In this document: piece by piece, positions 6,973 through 14,839 of the stretch
How the letters are laid out: each line of letters opens with the position of its first letter
Position numbering within the stretch: the first letter of the stretch is position 1
Origin: Lewinellaceae bacterium
Lineage (GTDB): Bacteria; Bacteroidota; Bacteroidia; Chitinophagales; Saprospiraceae
Assembly (NCBI GenBank): GCA_020636435.1
Contig: JACJXX010000001.1
Coordinates: 4,998,501-5,062,500 of the forward strand
Length of the DNA stretch: 64,000 bases
Reading direction: 5' to 3'
Program-made: the position numbers and the translations under genes
The notes under the pieces: generated by a model
Told to the model about the DNA's origin: nothing
The model's input: the letters and a program-made list of their open reading frames with translations, nothing else
Database searches by the model: none

Positions 6973-9144
6973 ATGAAGCAATTACTGAAAATTCCGGTAT
7001 TCTGCCTTGCTTTGGCTGTTCAGCTAAACGGGCAGGCAGACATTTTTGAGGGGCTATTCGGAAAAGAAGAGCCGGAGTTCCATATCTCGCTCGCTCCTGC
7101 CGCCGAAGAAGGGACGGCCGCCATGTCCTTCCATTTTACCCATCCCAGCCTCGACAAGCTGGAGGCCTCCTTCTGGATCAAAGACCTGGGCGCCAACCTG
7201 ATGGACAAAGGGGAAAAGAAACTGGTGCAGGGCCTGCAGGAATTTGGCAACCGCCAGCAGGCCGAGTTGAAGCTGGATGGCTTGAAAAGCCGCCACTTTT
7301 ACACCATCGGCATCGACTACCGGGGCACGAGCTCTATCTCCCGCAAATTTACGTCGAAAGTGCTGGAGGAAAGCTACCGTTATGAACCCCGGGACGAGCC
7401 CGCACAACCGGCCCGGGCTGAAGCGCCGCCCGCCCGGCAACCCAAAGCGCCGGCGCCGGCGCCTCTGCCCTGCGAGCAACCCAACCTCTTTGTGAAAATA
7501 GAAAGCGCCGGCTACTGTGGCGCAGCCAACCGCCCCGCCGTGCTCATTCAATGCGACAACTGCCAGGGCAAATCCTGGGAATTCAGCGTTGAGGCCCGCA
7601 GCGAGTTCGGGCAATGGCAACCGTTGCGGGTTGACGGGAAAAGGCAGAGCGCCCTGGGCGTGTCTCCCCGCACCGAGCCTCTTTGCACATTGGATCCCGG
7701 CGCCTATTACCTCCGGGTCCTGGCCTGGGGCGACAACTGCAGCGGCCCCGTGATCCAAACGGTCGGCACTTCCATCCGCATCCCGGGTGATGAACCCCTC
7801 CTGTCTCTGTATCCGGCGGCCCAGCCCCCCGCCGCTGCCGTCCCCGCCTACTTGCCGGATACCTGCCTCATCGAGTGCGAAGCCGTGCTGGAAGGAAACC
7901 AAATCTCCGGTTTTATCGAGCTGGACCCCGCCTCTCCTTGTTCCGCCTACAACCCCTTTGCCAAGGTGCGCTACGTTCACCCCGGCTACCGCGACATTAC
8001 GGTAGGGCAGGTGGCGTTGATTCCCGGCCAGGACGCAACCTTCAAAGTACGCCTCGACAACCAGGACCTCAGCCGTGGCATCCACCCGCTGCAGGTCGTG
8101 GTTTGCATTCGGCCCAAGGACAGCAACAACGATATTCCGATCAGTTCATTCTGGATAAAAGCAGAACCCGTGGAAAGCTACCGGGCGCCCGGCCTGGCGG
8201 AGGAAGAGCCCCGCATTGACGAAGCCGACAGTTTTTCCAGGTGGAAAGAAGAGCAGGCCTCCGTCCCGGAAAAGGAAGAGGAAAGCCAACTGAATACCAT
8301 TAAAGGCGAGGATTTCAGCCCGGTCAACGTTACCGCCACCGATCCCAACTGCAACCAGATTCAGAACCTGCAATTGATCTACGTGCCGGAACGGCCGGAC
8401 CAGCCGCTTTACATCTCCTGGCTGAATCCGCGCTGCTGCCAGGAGGATGGTTGCGAGTATACCGTTTGGGCCGGCCCTGGCCCTGGCCAGATCAGCTTGC
8501 TGGTCAAGGGGCGAAAACCGGGGGCTCAGGTTCGGGAATTGATCCAGGGCGCCGAGAAAGGCGCCGCTTATTACGAAATCGCCGTGCGCACTCCTAATGG
8601 AATTCGCAAGGCGGCTTATGTGCCGGGGCAGGGGCCAAAGTACGGCATCGAAGAAATACTGGCCTACCAGGATCAGTTTAAGCCCCCGGTCAGCGAGCCG
8701 ATAGTCGCTGTGCGGGAAGCCAGCCCGGGTCCGGGCATTCAACTGAGCGAAGGCCTGGCGGCAAGAGCCGGAGAAATGGCCGTGCCCGTCGCCGGTGGTT
8801 ATCAACAACCCTCGATACCCGCCACAGATTTCGATCCCTGCCGCATCTTCCGGGAAACCCATGTCATCGCCAATAAGCCGATACAGGACGGCGACCGGGT
8901 CACCATCGAATACGACTTCAACGATAAGGCTTACCTGTACAGCCTTTATCTCCTGCCGGAGGGAGCTTCGGATTGGGTAATCGCTCCCGGCACCAAAGAA
9001 TTCCAGAAGTCGGCCTCTTTCGAAATCCAGGCGCAGGCCCGCCATTCGGGCAAATACCTGGTGCTGGCCATCAAGAAGGATAAAAGCTGGGGTTGCCTGT
9101 CGGCGCCTTTAAATGAACCTATAGAAATCCAGGTATTGCGATAA
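6973..9144 (+). CDS. Large secreted protein of unknown function, first gene of the susCD group
   Basis: 723 residues from the ATG at 6973, chosen because MKQLLKIPVFCLALAVQLNG is a good signal peptide; the frame is open 54 codons further but that part is not signal-like. After an N-terminal region (residues about 20-130) comes a Pro/Ala linker (PARAEAPPARQPKAPAPAP), then Cys-containing beta-rich segments (residues about 165-275 and 290-400) that resemble Ig or fibronectin-like modules, and a further beta domain at the end (CRIFRETHV ... WGCLSAPLNEPIEIQVLR). No enzymatic motif was seen and no T9SS tail is present. It ends 75 bp before susC and is probably co-transcribed with it, suggesting a surface or periplasmic partner of the transporter. 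Family not recognised. Confidence 0.65.
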   Translation: MKQLLKIPVFCLALAVQLNGQADIFEGLFGKEEPEFHISLAPAAEEGTAAMSFHFTHPSLDKLEASFWIKDLGANLMDKGEKKLVQGLQEFGNRQQAELKLDGLKSRHFYTIGIDYRGTSSISRKFTSKVLEESYRYEPRDEPAQPARAEAPPARQPKAPAPAPLPCEQPNLFVKIESAGYCGAANRPAVLIQCDNCQGKSWEFSVEARSEFGQWQPLRVDGKRQSALGVSPRTEPLCTLDPGAYYLRVLAWGDNCSGPVIQTVGTSIRIPGDEPLLSLYPAAQPPAAAVPAYLPDTCLIECEAVLEGNQISGFIELDPASPCSAYNPFAKVRYVHPGYRDITVGQVALIPGQDATFKVRLDNQDLSRGIHPLQVVVCIRPKDSNNDIPISSFWIKAEPVESYRAPGLAEEEPRIDEADSFSRWKEEQASVPEKEEESQLNTIKGEDFSPVNVTATDPNCNQIQNLQLIYVPERPDQPLYISWLNPRCCQEDGCEYTVWAGPGPGQISLLVKGRKPGAQVRELIQGAEKGAAYYEIAVRTPNGIRKAAYVPGQGPKYGIEEILAYQDQFKPPVSEPIVAVREASPGPGIQLSEGLAARAGEMAVPVAGGYQQPSIPATDFDPCRIFRETHVIANKPIQDGDRVTIEYDFNDKAYLYSLYLLPEGASDWVIAPGTKEFQKSASFEIQAQARHSGKYLVLAIKKDKSWGCLSAPLNEPIEIQVLR

Positions 9145-9219
9145 GCCGTTCTGCGGATGCCGGAAAACGGCCAACTCCCGGACTTCGGCGCCCGCAGAAC
9201 CAAGAAATAAACTGATTCT

Positions 9220-12200
9220 ATGAGAAAACAAATACCCCTTCAACTGTGGTTGATGGCGGCGATGATCGTCCTGAGCTTCCAACGCCTTGGCGCCCAGGAA
9301 ATACGCGTGCGCGGCGCCGTCACCTCCGCCGATACCGGCGAACCCCTCAACGAGGCCAGCGTGATGGCCAAAGGAACAGATACCAAAACGCTGACCGGCA
9401 AAGACGGCAGTTTTGAGATCAGCGTGCAGCAGAGCTTCTACACCCCGGCTCCGCCGCCCGTCCTGGTCTTTTCCATGGCCGGTTATGAAACCCTGGAATT
9501 GAAAGTGTCAGGCAAAAGCAAGGTAGAGGTAGCCCTGAATGCCAAGTCATCCAAACTCTCTGACATCATCCTGTCCGGCACAGCCGCCGGCCAGGCGCAG
9601 GCAGCGATGAGCTACTCGGTGGGCGCTGTCGACGAAGAACTGCTCGGCCTGTCGGCGCCTCCCTACCTTGCTGCCAGCCTCCAGGGCAAAGTGGCCGGCC
9701 TGCTGGCCAATCAGGTGGGCGGCCAGCCCGGGCAAGATGGCTACCTGCAACTGCGTTCGGCCACTTCCCTGGCCAACGGCCAGCAACCTCTCCTCATCGT
9801 AGATGGCATATACATGAACGGCAGGGATGCCCTGGTGGACATCAACCCCGACGATGTGGAAAAGATAGAGGTGCTCAAAGGGGCCGCTGCTGCCTCGTTT
9901 TATGGCTCACAGGGCGCCAATGGCGCCATCCAGGTATTCACCCGCCGGGGCCGGGGGCTGAAGGTGGGCGATACCCGCGTCACCTACCGCGGAGAGGTGG
10001 GCTATTCGGACGTGCCCGATGCCTATCCGGTCAACACCGCAACCAACCGGGAGGTACTGGACCCCGACGGGCCGCAGCCGGTGCTCGGCAGCCTGACGGC
10101 AGATGAAGTGTATGACGTTCCTTTGCCCAACCTGCAGGACTACCAAAACGGCATCCTCTTCCGCAAGGGCGCCTATCAATCCAACTATCTCTCCGTGCAG
10201 GGGCGGGCGGAGTCGACCAATTTCATGGTTTCGGCTCACCGGATGCAGGACGAAGGCGCCATCCAGGGCTTCGAGGGGTATACCCGCCACAGCTTCCGGG
10301 CCAACCTGGAACACCAGTTGAGCAACCGCTTCAGCCTGCAGATGAGCTCTATGTACACCTCCTCGCGCCAGGAATTGCTGGAGCCTGCCTCCAACGGCGC
10401 GGGCAGCTTTCTGGCCAACAGCCTGCTGCTCACTCCCATGTTCGGCCTGGATGCCGGAAATGAGGAAGACGACAGTGCATACGACTGGGACATCGACAAT
10501 ACTGGCATGGGCGTCACCAATCCGCTCTACTGGCGGGAAAACTCCCGGCAGATGCTCAACCGCCGCCGCCTGATGGGCAGCGTGGGCGCCAGCTACCGCC
10601 CCAAAGACTGGCTGAAGCTGAGCTACGCGGCCTCCCTCAACCGCTCTTCCCAGGACTATGAACACTTTGTAAAAAAAGGCTTCCTGAGCACCACACCTCC
10701 CGGGCTTTTCGGCGCCCAGGCCACCGCAGGGGTAGATGGCAGCAACGGCGGCGCCATCCTTCAGTCGCAACGGGTGGACAGCTACTTCACCTCCATGGCC
10801 GACGCCACCATTCAGAAAGCGTTCTCCGGGTTCAACCTGGCGCTGCGGGGCGGCTTTTTGTACGAAGATCTCACCCAGGACTACTCCGAAGGCAGGGGGG
10901 AAAACTTAGCCTTCGAGGGCGTCCGCTCTCTGGACAATGCCCAGAGCAACGTCAAAGCGTCTTCCCTGATGGAAGAAGCCGTCGCCTACAGCACTTTCCT
11001 GGTGGGCGATGCCGATTACAAGAAAAAATACACCTTCAGCGGGCTCTTCCGCCGGGAAGAGTCCTCCCTCTTTGGGCCGGAAGAACGCTGGCACAACTAC
11101 TACCGCGTGGGCGGCGCCTACCGCCTGACCGAGGACATCAAGATGAAATTCTTCCAGGAACTCAAACTGCGGGCCGCCATGGGCACGGCGGGCAACCGCC
11201 CGGCATTCGGCCAGCGCTTTGAATCCTTCGAACTGATCAACGGGGTGGCGGCCAAGAATACCCTGGGCAATGACTTCCTGAAACCTTCCCGCACCACGGA
11301 AATGGAAGTGGGCATCGACGCCACCTTTCTCAAGGGCTTCACGCTGGAGTTCAATTATGTAAAATCCAGCACCGAGGACCTGATCCTGCTGATGCCCCTC
11401 TCGGGGGCTTCCAGCTTTACCGGGCAGTGGCAGAATGCCGGGGCAATAGAAGCCACCATTTACGAAGGAGCTTTGCATACCGATTTTACCCGGCTTTTCA
11501 AGATAAAGAACCGCGACTTTCGCTGGGGCCTGTCCACCACCTTCAACCGGATGGAGCAAACCGTTACGCAACTGGGCATCCCGGCATACACTACCGGCCC
11601 TGGCCTGGAGCATTCCAGCCTTTTCCAGGTGGAAGAAGGGCAGCCGCTGGGCGCCATGGTGGGCGAAGTCTTTGCCACGAGCCTCGGCCAATTGCAGGAA
11701 CAGGTCGACATCGACCCCAATGAATACACGCTCAACGATTTGGGCTACGTGGTCCGCAAAGATCAGGCAGGCACGCCGGAAGAACGCCCCTACCGGCTGA
11801 TGGATGAAGAAGGCAACCCCATACTCGAAACCATTGGAAACGTCAATCCGGATTTTCGCATGGGTTTTACCCATATCATCGGCTATAAAGGGTTGAAGCT
11901 GTATACGTTGTTCGACTGGAAAAAGGGCGGATCGGTTTACAACCTCACCCGCCAGTACCTCTACGGGAACGGGCGCCACGGCGATGTGAGCCGCTACCCC
12001 GATGTAGCCGCCGGTTTCTTCGAAAACGATGGCCTGTACAACAACGGCGCGCCGAACAACCATTTTGTGGAAGACGGCAGCTTCTTCATGCTGCGGGAGG
12101 CTTCCCTCTCTTATACGCTGAACAGCCAGCAACTGCAAAACATCCTGGGCGGCTTTGTGGAGAGCATACAATTCAGCCTGATCGGGCGGAATTTGTTTAC

Positions 12201-12396
12201 AAAAACGAATTACTCGGGATTTCACCCCGATGTGGCCGCTGTGCCGGCGCTGGAGTACAACCTGTCCAACCGCTTTGCCGGGCAGCCGGGCAGCGATGCC
12301 CGCACGCCGAAGGGGGATCCAGGGTTGTTCCTGGTGGATGCGTTTAATTATCCGCTGCGGCGGTCGTTTAGTTTTAGTTTGCAGGTGACGTTTTGA
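9220..12396 (+). CDS. SusC/RagA-type TonB-linked outer-membrane transporter
   Basis: 1058 residues. A signal peptide (to about LGAQ, residue 26) is followed by a carboxypeptidase-regulatory-like domain (IRVRGAVTSADTGEPLNEAS ... DGSFEISV). The TonB plug follows, with the SusC-specific block around LQGKVAGLLANQVGGQPGQD and PLLIVDGIYMNG, DINPDDVEKIEVLKGAAAASFYGSQGANGAI. A long beta barrel ends in the aromatic FSFSLQVTF. It imports oligosaccharides or peptides bound by its SusD partner, energised by TonB. The partner gene follows after a 409-bp gap that holds a mobile repeat. No glycoside hydrolase or sulfatase is adjacent, so the substrate cannot be deduced. Confidence 0.95.
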   Translation: MRKQIPLQLWLMAAMIVLSFQRLGAQEIRVRGAVTSADTGEPLNEASVMAKGTDTKTLTGKDGSFEISVQQSFYTPAPPPVLVFSMAGYETLELKVSGKSKVEVALNAKSSKLSDIILSGTAAGQAQAAMSYSVGAVDEELLGLSAPPYLAASLQGKVAGLLANQVGGQPGQDGYLQLRSATSLANGQQPLLIVDGIYMNGRDALVDINPDDVEKIEVLKGAAAASFYGSQGANGAIQVFTRRGRGLKVGDTRVTYRGEVGYSDVPDAYPVNTATNREVLDPDGPQPVLGSLTADEVYDVPLPNLQDYQNGILFRKGAYQSNYLSVQGRAESTNFMVSAHRMQDEGAIQGFEGYTRHSFRANLEHQLSNRFSLQMSSMYTSSRQELLEPASNGAGSFLANSLLLTPMFGLDAGNEEDDSAYDWDIDNTGMGVTNPLYWRENSRQMLNRRRLMGSVGASYRPKDWLKLSYAASLNRSSQDYEHFVKKGFLSTTPPGLFGAQATAGVDGSNGGAILQSQRVDSYFTSMADATIQKAFSGFNLALRGGFLYEDLTQDYSEGRGENLAFEGVRSLDNAQSNVKASSLMEEAVAYSTFLVGDADYKKKYTFSGLFRREESSLFGPEERWHNYYRVGGAYRLTEDIKMKFFQELKLRAAMGTAGNRPAFGQRFESFELINGVAAKNTLGNDFLKPSRTTEMEVGIDATFLKGFTLEFNYVKSSTEDLILLMPLSGASSFTGQWQNAGAIEATIYEGALHTDFTRLFKIKNRDFRWGLSTTFNRMEQTVTQLGIPAYTTGPGLEHSSLFQVEEGQPLGAMVGEVFATSLGQLQEQVDIDPNEYTLNDLGYVVRKDQAGTPEERPYRLMDEEGNPILETIGNVNPDFRMGFTHIIGYKGLKLYTLFDWKKGGSVYNLTRQYLYGNGRHGDVSRYPDVAAGFFENDGLYNNGAPNNHFVEDGSFFMLREASLSYTLNSQQLQNILGGFVESIQFSLIGRNLFTKTNYSGFHPDVAAVPALEYNLSNRFAGQPGSDARTPKGDPGLFLVDAFNYPLRRSFSFSLQVTF

Positions 12397-12398
12397 GA

Positions 12399-12777
12399 GG
12401 GGGGGACGAGGAGATGGGCATGCGCATCAGGTTAATAGGTCAAGGTGGGTTTGAGCGCTTTTGATAGAACGCGAATTTTCGCGGATTCGGCGGATTTTCG
12501 CGGATGAGGGAGCTTGTCGCTGTGGGCGGAATACGCCTGCCTGCTGCCTGACGCGCCACGGGCCAGTATTGGCCAGCTCGTATAGGCGGATTTGCACGGT
12601 TTGGAGGCCTTGCCGGCCTCGAAGAGGCCATTATCTGCGAAAATCCGCAGGTTTTGGTTCCCCAATTCGCGCTAACCCGCTGCATCTGCGTCAATCCGCG
12701 TTCCATTTCGTCATAATGCTCGCTCCTCAAATATATGTTAACATACAAACCTGATGCGCATGGGGGGGACGGGGAGA
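12399..12777. mobile_element. MITE-like element, family 2 copy A, with flanking direct repeats
   Basis: Terminal inverted repeats CATGCGCATCAGGTT (12419-12433) and AACCTGATGCGCATG (12748-12762) bound a 344-bp unit. It is flanked by near-identical 16-bp direct repeats (12399-12414 and 12762-12777, one mismatch). The direct repeats are G-rich and resemble a low-complexity motif found elsewhere, so part of the match may be chance. The interior has GCGGATT/TTCGCGG-rich sequence shared with other repeats in the window. It separates susC from susD. Confidence 0.7.
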
Positions 12778-12805
12778 CATTTCATGATAACAAAAAAATA
12801 ACTTT

Positions 12806-14347
12806 ATGAAAAGGACCATACATTACACCTTATCCTTTTTAGTTGCCTTCTTTCTGGCGGTGGGCTGCAAGGATATCGACACCCTCAACCTCAACAACGC
12901 CGGGCGAAATGACGTGCTGGCCACCGGAAGCGACCTGTTTAAGGTGCTGGATGCCGGCTACGCTGCCTGGTGGCAGGGAGTGCACGGGCCTGCGCCGGTT
13001 ATTGCCCTGTCCGTCGCAGCGGATGCGCTCACGTTGGGCATGGACGGCTTTGGCGCCCGCCGGATGAGCGCGGAGCCGAGGGCGGCTTACAACAACCGCA
13101 TTGCCGAAAACGAAGCGTACAAACAAATAGCGGAAGGCCCCTGGTACGGCTGCCTGTCGGCAGCGGCCAGCGCCAACGATGTGATCGCGGCCATGAAAGA
13201 AGGGATTTCTATCGACAAGGGTGGCCCGCAGGACGAGTCGGTGCTGGCGGCGGCCCATTTGCTGCGGGGCGTCAGCTGGGGCTATCTCGGCCTCATCTTC
13301 GACCGGGGGCTGATGGTGGATGAGAACGACGCGCCGGAGGCAACCATCCCCTTTTCCGGGTACCGGGAAATGATTGGCGCCGCCGTCGATGAGCTGGAAG
13401 AGGCCATTAGCCTGGCCGAGGCGCTGGGCCCCGATTTCATTCACACCTCCTTCAACGGCCTGACGCTGGATGCCGGTCAGTTCATCCAGCTCTGCCATTC
13501 CTACGCCGCCCGCTTTCTGGCCCAATGGCCGCGCACCGAAGAGGAAAACCTGGAAGTAAGCTGGGCGGCCGTACAGGCTCACGCCGAAGATGGCCTGCAA
13601 CAGGATTTTGCCCCGCTGGCCGACGGCAAGCTGTGGCAGAGCTACCAACAGTACGCCTTCGCCGAAACCGGCAAGGGCCCGTTTTGGGCAAGAGTAGACC
13701 AGCGGCTGGTCGCCGCCCTCGACCGCAGCCAGCCGCCGCGTTACCCGGAAGTGGAAGCGCAGGGCGAGGCCCCGCTGGCGAACCCCAACGCCCAATCCAA
13801 CGACCAGCGCCTGGCCTCCGATTTTGTCTTCATTCCCTTCAACAGTTTCCCGGTAGAGGCCGGCGAGTGGCATTTTTCTCATTATAAGCACAACCGCAAC
13901 CAGGCCGATCCCGATTTTGCCGGCGATGGTTTCGCTACAGGCCCCATGCCCGCCTTCCTGGCGGCCGACAACCAACTCCTGCTGGCGGAGGCGCTGCTTT
14001 GGCAGGGCAATATGCCCGGCGCCATTGCCGCGCTCAATGCCGGCCCCAGAGTGGCCCGGGGAGGCTTGCCGCCTCTTTCCGCCGGCGCCTCCGAGGACGA
14101 GCTGCTGCAGGCCATCCGCTACGAGCGCGCCATCGAATTGCTCAACACGGCGCCGATGGGGCAGTGGTTCGACCGCCGCCGCCTGGCTCCCCGGCTGGAC
14201 TTCACGGAGCTGGATGCGCTGGGAGGCCTGCAATACGGCACTCCGGCCCAACTGCCGGTGCCCGCCCGCGAGCTGCAGGTGCACAAGGAGGAGCCTTACA
14301 ATTTTGGCGGGGAGAAGGACCCGGAGGGGGTGGTGGCGGTGTATTAG
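12806..14347 (+). CDS. SusD/RagB-like surface lipoprotein
   Basis: 513 residues. A lipoprotein signal ends in FFLAVGC with Cys21 as lipid anchor; the following KDID is acidic, compatible with a surface export signal. The body is a SusD-like TPR fold: an N-terminal helix pair (DLFKVLDAGYAAWWQGVHG), a central loop region, and a C-terminal LLAEALLWQGNMPGAIAALN followed by AIRYERAIELLNTAPMGQWFDRRR, the usual SusD tail that packs on SusC. It captures substrate for the SusC pore encoded upstream. Divergent from the classical starch-binding SusD; the ligand is unknown. Confidence 0.88.
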   Translation: MKRTIHYTLSFLVAFFLAVGCKDIDTLNLNNAGRNDVLATGSDLFKVLDAGYAAWWQGVHGPAPVIALSVAADALTLGMDGFGARRMSAEPRAAYNNRIAENEAYKQIAEGPWYGCLSAAASANDVIAAMKEGISIDKGGPQDESVLAAAHLLRGVSWGYLGLIFDRGLMVDENDAPEATIPFSGYREMIGAAVDELEEAISLAEALGPDFIHTSFNGLTLDAGQFIQLCHSYAARFLAQWPRTEEENLEVSWAAVQAHAEDGLQQDFAPLADGKLWQSYQQYAFAETGKGPFWARVDQRLVAALDRSQPPRYPEVEAQGEAPLANPNAQSNDQRLASDFVFIPFNSFPVEAGEWHFSHYKHNRNQADPDFAGDGFATGPMPAFLAADNQLLLAEALLWQGNMPGAIAALNAGPRVARGGLPPLSAGASEDELLQAIRYERAIELLNTAPMGQWFDRRRLAPRLDFTELDALGGLQYGTPAQLPVPARELQVHKEEPYNFGGEKDPEGVVAVY

Positions 14348-14399
14348 AGGGAGGGAGGGGTTTTTTCGACTTCCTCCTGCAGCTTCTTTAAGCCTCTAA

Positions 14400-14767
14400 G
14401 GCAATCGCATGAAATATGTTTTGACCCCGAGGCGGGTCTAACGTCTATAGAATTACCCGTATATTTGAGGGGTGGGCATAATGCCAATTTAGGGCTCTGA
14501 TCCACCCCCTAACCCCCGCCAGCGGGGGACATTTTCCCGAGTTTAGCGGTGCGTTCTCCCCCGCTGGACGGGGGTCGGGGGGTGGAATTTATAGGTAAAA
14601 ACCCATTATGCCCACCCCTCAATTACCCGTATATTTAAATTTTCGACCTCGCAGAGGTCGTACAAACGGGTGGATGTGCGACCTCTGCGAGGTCGGGAGG
14701 GGCTTAAAACATCGTTTTCTATAAACATACGACCTTTTCAAGGTCGATCCTATTTCATGCGATTGCC
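14400..14767. mobile_element. Inverted-repeat element (family 4) hosting a second element
   Basis: GGCAATCGCATGAAATA (14400-14416) and TATTTCATGCGATTGCC (14751-14767) are perfect 17-bp inverted repeats. The unit is flanked by direct repeats AGCCTCTAA (14391-14399 and 14770-14778). Its interior carries GACCTCGCAGAGGTCG-type palindromes (14644-14694) and GACCTTTTCAAGGTCG (14731-14746), and it has been interrupted by the family 1 element at 14467-14620. No coding frame. Together with its flanks it fills the gap 14348-14839. Confidence 0.7.
14467..14620. mobile_element. MITE-like element, family 1 copy 1, 16-bp target duplication
   Basis: 154 bp with termini GAGGGGTGGGCATAATG and CATTATGCCCACCCCTC, which are exact complements. 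It is directly flanked by identical 16-bp direct repeats AATTACCCGTATATTT (14451-14466 and 14621-14636). Internal GC-rich dyad: CCCCCGCCAGCGGGGG-type sequence. It is nested inside the family 4 element. Confidence 0.85.
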
Positions 14768-14839
14768 ATAGCCTCTAAATAAGTTAGGAAAAAGCTCCGA
14801 ACTGTCGTATTTTAGTCCCGCATCCAAAACCCAAACGGC

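Noticed and set aside
12839..14284. Long minus-strand frame opposite susD, and similar long frames opposite other GC-rich genes
   Set aside because: They are antisense shadows caused by high third-position GC; no starts, signals or family matches.
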